The position numbers were made by a program, and so were the translations under genes. Below are positions 58,701 through 64,000 of a stretch of 64,000 nucleotides of DNA, one piece after another. This stretch comes from Aporrectodea caliginosa (Eukaryota; Annelida; Clitellata; Crassiclitellata; Lumbricidae), in NCBI GenBank assembly GCA_020284085.1, contig JACEVL010000208.1:186501-250500 (forward strand). Direction: 5' to 3'. The first letter of the stretch is position 1; each line of letters starts with the position of its first letter. Under the pieces are notes generated by a model, which was not told the DNA's origin, did no database searches, and was given only the letters and a program-made list of their open reading frames with translations.

Positions 58701-61700
58701 GATGACAGACGTAAACCCGTGATCCCTCTCACTTAGCGAAAACGTCGTGCGGTATGAAAGCACTAGTTCCCGTATTCGTCTTCTTTCGTCCTCGGAAACG
58801 TCTGCTGGCACTTCTTCCCATAAGCGTTTTAGGACTTCTTCAGCTTCAGGTTCGACCGTCTGCTCAGTCATACCTGCCGTCATATAAATCTTCGAAGCTG
58901 CACGGTCACTGGTACTTCCATCTTCTTCCTTTACTTGTCTAACTGCAGCATGAACCAATTCTACTCGCTCTAACAAGCATTCAGTCCTTCTCTTGACAAG
59001 CGAATCTCTGTCTCCAACATTTAGCATTCTAATCCACACTTTATGATCCTTTCCCGTGACTAAGGTACGCCCAATTATCAGATCTGGCGACAGTTCAGTC
59101 GGCATGGTCGTCCAATCTTCGTTGTCCTCTTGAAAATGCGGGTACACAACTGATGCCGGTACGTCGACTTCGCTTCTTGGTGGGACTATCGTATCTTCTT
59201 GAACAATAACTCTACGACACATGGATTCGACCGCGGCTTCTTTTAGAGGAATTTTCTCACTCCCTAGACAGACGCAGCGACTAGCAAAGTCCCATCGAGC
59301 CTGATTGCTTTCTAGCCATGACAACCCCAAGATCACTTCCGACACTTGGTCTGTCACTAAACACGGTAGCGGATACACCTGTTTTCCAATATGAATCTTC
59401 AGCGTAGTTTCACCGTCCACTTTTATATCGCTTCCATTCGCGGCTAAGAGACGCTGTTCTGAGGGTGTTACCTCGTTGTTTAACACAAGGCGTCGTGGCA
59501 CAAGTGACATTTCACTACCTGAATCTAGTAAACAGTGTAATCGTTTCCCGTCTAGTCTAGCGACAACGTATGCCATCCTGCTACCTTTGACCAGTCGACT
59601 CTGAGCTTGCTCTTGTATGGGTTCTGCCTTAGTTGTTGGTTCATTGATTCTGATTTCTCCACTCATGTCTGAAGTTCGCTGAGGACAAAACCGTTTCACG
59701 TGCCCTTTCTGTTTGCAAAGGAAACATTCAATGTCAGGGTTCTTCCAACGTCCTGGCTGAAAACTCCGTCTTGGCACGGCAGTCTGTTCGTTCTTCTTTG
59801 CACCGTCAGTTGCACTGTCTGAACTTCTCGTCTTTTCATATGGTTTTCCAGGAGCTGTTCCGGAATCTTGTTTCGATGTAAATCGCCCGATTTCCTTTGA
59901 AAGATTCTTAATCTCCCGTTCGAGATCTTCTAAACGAAGCGCTGGTTGCCCATTACCAATCAAAGGTTTCCGATCTTCCCAGGTTACTTTAACTCTGCCG
60001 TGTCTACGATCCATATCACTTCCCTGCGTCGAGGATCGGCCATAAGCATCAAGTCTGACTGCATGCTTATAGGCAGCCTCAAGGCTAGCCGGCTCTCTTT
60101 CTCGCACCTTCTGCGCCAAATCTTGATTCGCCAGTGCATCAATGAAAGCATCACAAGCCACCGTTTCGACAATATCACTTGTCGGTCCTGGGTACGCCAA
60201 AGCCATCAACCGCCTGATTTCTTGCACAACATTGCTCAGAGTCTCTCCATGAGCTTGCCTGTATGTGCGAAGTTTTATTCGATATAGGCTTGTCTGGTCC
60301 TCGGAACCGTACCTGGCTTTGAGCCTTTCAACGAGTACTTGCCAGGTTATGTTTCTCTGTGCCCCCATATCCCACAATAGCTGTGACGCAGGCCCTGTTA
60401 AAGCACACATTAACTGATCGGCCTTCTCCTGGTCACTCCATCTATTGCAACGTGCACAAACTTCGAACTTGGCCAAGAACGCGGCTATCGCCGTTTTTCC
60501 ATCGTATTTCTCAAGCTTGATTCGTATTCCACGGTCTTCTTTCTTTTGTGTAACATGCCGTTTTCCTACACTCGTTTTTGGATTATACTTCATCGGACGA
60601 TCGCTGTCACTCATCGATTCATCTTCGTCTTCTGTACTCAATACGGTTCGATATTGAGCGTTTTTGCTTCTTTTCAGAATAGTGGGCTTCTTGCCAGAAC
60701 GACCCTTAGCCTCCTTCAAAACCATCGCTTCGTCACTCTGCTGGTCGCTTTCTTCTGCAGTGTTGAACCTATTCCGATGCCGACCTTTACCATGCTGACT
60801 GCGATTGTTTCGAAAACTCTGGGCACTTTCGTCTGCGAACGTAATCCTTCGGTCATGTTCACAACCATCTCTCCTTCTAGACTTCTTGGAGCTGTCGGGT
60901 TCATTGTACACACCGCGAGCTTCCCAGTGTCGGCCGACGACACCTGCCGCCGCCCTTTCGACGGAACGATTGTCGTCTGCGAAGACACTCTTCGGCCGAG
61001 TATCTTTCCACAGTCGGTCGACTGTCTTAACTTCACCATTCTTCCCGACGCGATTAAATCTCTTGAAGTCCGGCTCTTGCCCTAGAGAGCATCGTTTGAG
61101 GTTCTTTTCTAACGCCAAGAGATCTTCTCTGGCTGTTCCCGTGTTCTTGTCTCGGTCTGTTTTGCGCTCGCGATGAGCTTTCTGGTCGAAACTTCTTCTA
61201 CTAGAGATCGCCTTTCCGTAAAAGTTCTCAGCCTCTTCATCCGAAGTGTCATCCGATGAAGCGTGAACTTCATCTCTTTCAGGCAGAAATCGACCCCATG
61301 TTTTATTATACTCTTCGCCATGTGATAATTTTTCACCTCTTTCTGGATATCCTCGGCCACGCCAGTCACCCCTACTTTCAGCTTCTGAGTGTTTCTCATT
61401 TTTCTCCGGGTAACCCCGGTTCCACCACTTTTCCGTACATTCAGCCTGTATTAATTTCCCACGACTTTCTGGAAATTCCTGTCTCCGCGGGGCTTCCGTC
61501 TTCACCCCCTCCACTATCACTTTACTGTCTTCTGGAAAACCGCTGCTTCGTGTCTGTACCACGCTATCCCATTGCGATATTTTTCTACGTGTTTCTTCAA
61601 CACCACGGCTCCGCGCCGATTCGTCTATTTGCAAATCTGTCTGTGAAGCAACGGGGACTGACAATTCTTCTATCCGTTTACTCATCATCTCCAAGCTCTT

Positions 61701-62657
61701 TCGCAAACAAAGCACCTCCGCTTTCCAATCTACGTCATCGTCTTCATGTAAAGAACGCGAATCTCGGCCTCCGTCATTCGCTCTCGTCGCATCTTCCCTC
61801 ATGTTCATACGTATTGCTTGAGTGCCGTATTTAACACCAGGGGCTTCAACCTGCTCAACTTTTCCTATTGAGACATCTACCCCTGTTCCATGTATACGTC
61901 TCGGTACTCTAACGTCCTCGAACACTTCGGGCATTCTTCCTACCACTGTCCGGCTAATAGGACCAGTTACTGAGGTCTCATCAAAAACTCCTGACTTGCG
62001 TTCTATACCTCGCTGGACACCTACTTCGGTAGTCCTTGGAACGGTCCCTAACCACGCTTCAACCCCTCCGAAAGAAAACGAACTTCTCTCGCGGCCACCA
62101 CGGGCTCCAGCTTCCGTTTCAATTTTCTTAGCCGCCCCAAATGCAGCAAAATCACCAGACAATCCTCGCTCATTCTGTTGTGTCTTCAGACGTGCACCTT
62201 TCTGTTCTAAGCTTCTCCGGTGGGGAAAATCATCTGACTCGTCATCTGCATCATCCTGAACAAAGTCTGATTTATGGAAAGAAAACGCTGGTACCCCACT
62301 TCTGGTACCAGTTTGTGGCGACCGCCGCCCGTACGCTACCTCTCTGCTCACGGGACGGTGTCGGCTCCAGCCCACTATCCGTCTGGAGCCGCCCGAGTCA
62401 CTGCCTTGTCTATCTTCATCGTAAAATGGCTGTTCTCTAACTCTACCCATGGTAACCGTTTCTGTCAGGGGAGGCTTAGCATTTGCCGTTTCTTTAAGAG
62501 GGGTAACACTGTACAGCTCCGTATTGGGGTCTGACTCTGCTTCTTCCACGGTCGCCGGATGGGCAACGTCCTGAGGATGGCCTTTTCTCAGAACAGGGTT
62601 CGTCCTTTTACCCGCAAGAGTCTTCTTCTTTGTGCATACCTTCTTAGCTACGGGCCT
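55776..62657 (-). CDS. gag-pol: Gypsy Gag-Pol polyprotein (continuous frame, upstream end cut by the element boundary)
   Basis: One uninterrupted minus-strand frame from the repeat edge to the stop at 55,776. Numbering from 62,549: a highly charged N-terminal half with a coiled-coil-like segment (CLRKSLEMMSKRIEEL); capsid-type Retrotrans_gag domain about 675-840; zinc knuckle CFLCKQKGHVKRFC (about 940-953); aspartic protease LLDSGSEMSLVP (about 1005); RT with catalytic YLDD (about 1444) in a canonical PFGLCNSPASF context; RNase H LDTDASAYAIG (about 1595); integrase with HHCC zinc finger (about 1845-1880) and the DDE triad in DITGPH, LTDQGPCF and NGMIERFH; chromodomain not evident. No stops or frameshifts, so this copy is young and may be coding-competent apart from its permuted order. 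Gag and pol are fused, and the Gag part is unusually long. Confidence 0.93.
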   Translation of the reverse strand, partial: RPVAKKVCTKKKTLAGKRTNPVLRKGHPQDVAHPATVEEAESDPNTELYSVTPLKETANAKPPLTETVTMGRVREQPFYDEDRQGSDSGGSRRIVGWSRHRPVSREVAYGRRSPQTGTRSGVPAFSFHKSDFVQDDADDESDDFPHRRSLEQKGARLKTQQNERGLSGDFAAFGAAKKIETEAGARGGRERSSFSFGGVEAWLGTVPRTTEVGVQRGIERKSGVFDETSVTGPISRTVVGRMPEVFEDVRVPRRIHGTGVDVSIGKVEQVEAPGVKYGTQAIRMNMREDATRANDGGRDSRSLHEDDDVDWKAEVLCLRKSLEMMSKRIEELSVPVASQTDLQIDESARSRGVEETRRKISQWDSVVQTRSSGFPEDSKVIVEGVKTEAPRRQEFPESRGKLIQAECTEKWWNRGYPEKNEKHSEAESRGDWRGRGYPERGEKLSHGEEYNKTWGRFLPERDEVHASSDDTSDEEAENFYGKAISSRRSFDQKAHRERKTDRDKNTGTAREDLLALEKNLKRCSLGQEPDFKRFNRVGKNGEVKTVDRLWKDTRPKSVFADDNRSVERAAAGVVGRHWEARGVYNEPDSSKKSRRRDGCEHDRRITFADESAQSFRNNRSQHGKGRHRNRFNTAEESDQQSDEAMVLKEAKGRSGKKPTILKRSKNAQYRTVLSTEDEDESMSDSDRPMKYNPKTSVGKRHVTQKKEDRGIRIKLEKYDGKTAIAAFLAKFEVCARCNRWSDQEKADQLMCALTGPASQLLWDMGAQRNITWQVLVERLKARYGSEDQTSLYRIKLRTYRQAHGETLSNVVQEIRRLMALAYPGPTSDIVETVACDAFIDALANQDLAQKVREREPASLEAAYKHAVRLDAYGRSSTQGSDMDRRHGRVKVTWEDRKPLIGNGQPALRLEDLEREIKNLSKEIGRFTSKQDSGTAPGKPYEKTRSSDSATDGAKKNEQTAVPRRSFQPGRWKNPDIECFLCKQKGHVKRFCPQRTSDMSGEIRINEPTTKAEPIQEQAQSRLVKGSRMAYVVARLDGKRLHCLLDSGSEMSLVPRRLVLNNEVTPSEQRLLAANGSDIKVDGETTLKIHIGKQVYPLPCLVTDQVSEVILGLSWLESNQARWDFASRCVCLGSEKIPLKEAAVESMCRRVIVQEDTIVPPRSEVDVPASVVYPHFQEDNEDWTTMPTELSPDLIIGRTLVTGKDHKVWIRMLNVGDRDSLVKRRTECLLERVELVHAAVRQVKEEDGSTSDRAASKIYMTAGMTEQTVEPEAEEVLKRLWEEVPADVSEDERRRIRELVLSYRTTFSLSERDHGFTSVIQHEIDTQQEKPVRQPLRRQPLSMLPEIDRQVEDMLNQGIVEPSKSEWASNVVMVKKKDGSMRFCIDYRQLNLKTRKDAHPLPLIRESLDTLGGARWYSTFDLRAGYHQMALHPRDKHKTGFVTRRGSFQFKVLPFGLCNSPASFCRLMNLVLTGLNYDICLVYLDDIIVFSRDVETHMQRLEMVFRRLQEYNLKLKPSKCHLLQQRVLFLGHVLSEEGVATDPSKIKAVEEWVVPRNLRQVRSFIGLCSYYRRFIHDFAVVAQPLHFLTRKNVPFSWTDECQQSFEELKRRLVSSPILALPADEGQYILDTDASAYAIGAVLSQVQEGQEKVISYASRLLSTAERNYNVTRRELLAVIYFLKEFRQYILGRKFLLRTDHSALQWLRRTPEPIGQQARWLEIIEEFDFEIRHRAGAKHGNADAMSRGPAEDQHRKDVMTESTEEVMWVRPIEEITPSGVTNENAVEEAGWTKEMLRKEQQNDCNIGPVLSWKESSHHPTQEEVSPCSEEVKVLVSNWNQLEVRQGVLHRGWVQGRTGEAERYQLIVPSSLRKEMLELTHASFAGGHFGIRKSIAQLQRRAYWPSWKNDVRRFCQRCDRCARYRREKPPRQGYLQSPVVGEPMERFGIDITGPHPVSSKGNKYILTAIDYFSRWAEALPIRNQEAVTVAEALMVNVFSRFGMPRQILTDQGPCFESNLFKELCKLMEIDKLRTTPYRPSGNGMIERFHRTLNMLIGKVVSERQKDWDIHVPYVMAAYRSTEHEATQRTPNFLFLGRENHTPLDLILAQVIDLERPSYNDLEEYVERQKEKMETAFRLVREQLKKTAERRKKAYDLRVRPSKFAQGDWVYYYYPRIRSGKKTKWARFYTGPFLIVQVLSPVLYRIQKSSRSTPMVVHVDKLKYYYGKAPNNWLSEDQRNLPADTEDLQIPSPEQNIEPELEEFPEPPAESTTLEMRHHERPRRRQTRPPRWMDDYYC
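62262..62657. repeat. 396 bp terminal direct repeat, right copy
   Basis: Identical to 50,982-51,377. Here the gag frame continues downstream normally, whereas upstream sequence is lost at 62,657 and replaced by AT-rich DNA. Confidence 0.97.
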
Positions 62658-64000
62658 ATATATATATATTATAATTCAATTTATAATTAATAATATATAT
62701 ATTATAGTAATATAATCAAATTAATTATTATATATGATTAATATTAATATAATTAATAATATTAGTGTTAATATTAATTATATAATTATAATTATATATA
62801 TTATATACATAAATATATATTCAAATACATATAATAATAAATAATATATAATATATATCTATATTATTATATATATTATTTTAAATATAATTTTCATACT
62901 ATGTATCATGTAATTACTGTATTGGTAAAAATATTATTTTATTTAATATTATATATTAATAATTAATAAATAATATATATATATTTATAATAATAATAAA
63001 TTATATTAATTAATATAATATTTTTGATATTATTTATTATGTACCATAATAAATAACTAATTAATAAATTTATTATTGATATTAATTATTATTATATTTT
63101 TTAATAATTATGTTATTATAATATAAAATTAATTAATATTAATTATATTTAATTGATATTTTAATTAATATTTTAATTATAATTATAATTATATATTAAT
63201 AACTATAATTAATATTATTATTTTATATTTTATTATAATAATAATAATTTTAAAATAAAATAATAAAATACATAAAATATATATACAATATACATATATA
63301 TAATTACATATATATATAATTAAAATATAATTAATTAAATGTATATATATATTTATGTAAATACACACATGCATATATGTAAATACATATATACATGCAT
63401 TGCATATGTATATATAAAATATGTATATAAATACATATATATATATAATTATATATACAAACTTATATTCATATTTATATAAGTATACATATGTATCATA
63501 TAGCAGCAAAATACGTATATATATACAAATATATATAGACATATACAAACATATATATACATATACACGCATGCATGTATACATATACTGTCCATATACA
63601 TATACATGTACATATGCAAATATGTTTTACCATGAAATCTTCGGATTATCGAACCTTCGGACTATCGTACCTTCGGATTATCAAACTATCGGACTATCGT
63701 AACCATATCGAAATATATATATGCAACTATATGAAATATATATATATATATATATATATATCTATTCAGTGAATATATATATATGTATATACATATATGT
63801 AAGTATCTATATTTGTATATGTATGTATGTATGTATGTATGTATATATGTATATAGATGTATGTGTGTATGTATATGTATATGTATATGTATATACGTAT
63901 ATATATGTACTTAAGTAAATACATATGTGTGTGCATGTATACATGTTTGTGTACATATATATGTATTTGTGTCTATGTGTTTGTATAGTTTATATGTAAG
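62658..64000. repeat. Extreme AT-rich low-complexity block
   Basis: Nearly pure A/T up to about 63,350, then TATAC/ATGT-type simple repeats to the end. It includes TA runs (63,737-63,760), GTAT units (63,820-63,850) and a short 16 bp repeat at 63,636-63,705. No genes; open frames here are low-complexity artefacts. Confidence 0.9.
63636..63705. repeat. 16 bp tandem repeat island
   Basis: Four or five units like CTTCGGATTATCGAAC and CTTCGGACTATCGTAC stand out as G/C-containing sequence in the AT-rich block. Word structure resembles the repeated termini of the MITE at 49.2 kb but the sequence differs. Confidence 0.7.

Larger units (their letters stand above)
50982..62657 (-). mobile_element. 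Ty3/Gypsy LTR retrotransposon, circularly permuted, single LTR region
   Basis: Minus-strand order from high to low coordinate: gag (from inside), pol, 3' UTR, polypurine tract, LTR/leader, gag N-terminus. The first and last 396 bp (50,982-51,377 and 62,262-62,657) are identical and lie within gag. The unit repeat is 11,280 bp. Every part of a complete element is present, with one LTR region in the middle instead of two at the ends. No target duplication is seen: the left flank ends TTTG, the right flank begins ATATAT. Confidence 0.88.

Noticed and set aside
55776..62657. CRISPR, tRNA, rRNA or bacterial-type operons anywhere in the window
   Set aside because: No spaced direct-repeat arrays, tRNA cloverleaf or rRNA sequence were recognised; repeats present are eukaryotic transposons and microsatellites.
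63189..63918. Tyr/Ile-rich open frames at the right end
   Set aside because: Low-complexity AT-rich DNA without codon structure.

Overview
This window is animal nuclear DNA. It has spliced genes with GT-AG introns, many microsatellites and dense non-LTR, LTR and DNA transposons. The gene set (ZDHHC16, PTCD3/MRPS39, KMO), the abundance of L2/CR1-like elements with short tandem 3' tails, and the frequent palindrome TAGGCCTA suggest a marine invertebrate, perhaps an echinoderm or other deuterostome. I cannot fix the species from sequence alone. Protein identities come from conserved residues and exon-phase consistency read by eye; no database search was run.

Left third (about 1-27 kb): two conserved genes lie head to head. 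ZDHHC16 (minus strand) shows its first four coding exons, including the complete DHHC cysteine-rich domain; its last exons lie beyond the left edge. PTCD3 (plus strand) is nearly complete: 24 exons join in phase to about 682 codons, and only the short last exon is uncertain. One PTCD3 intron uses a GC donor, and another carries a 5'-truncated RTE-like retrotransposon.

Middle (27-35 kb): a gene-poor interval with an L2-like fragment, a GTAT microsatellite invaded by a MITE, and a 2.6 kb DNA transposon with terminal inverted repeats whose transposase is broken.

Right half (35-64 kb): the first five coding exons of kynurenine 3-monooxygenase (KMO, plus strand) are recognisable. The rest of the gene is not seen before the right edge, because the following intron is filled with mobile DNA. 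A PIF/Harbinger-like element sits inside a small repeat whose intact copy elsewhere in the window gives the empty site. At 44-50.4 kb an L2-like LINE is split by a DNA transposon. That transposon holds a second one, and the second holds a CR1-like LINE and a MULE-like MITE.

At 50,982-62,657 there is a Ty3/Gypsy element in circularly permuted order. It contains every part of the element with only one LTR region, lying between pol and gag, and its two ends are a perfect 396 bp direct repeat from within gag. That is the structure expected of an integrated one-LTR circle or a tandem array, or else of an assembly fold. The last 1.3 kb is extreme AT-rich low-complexity sequence.
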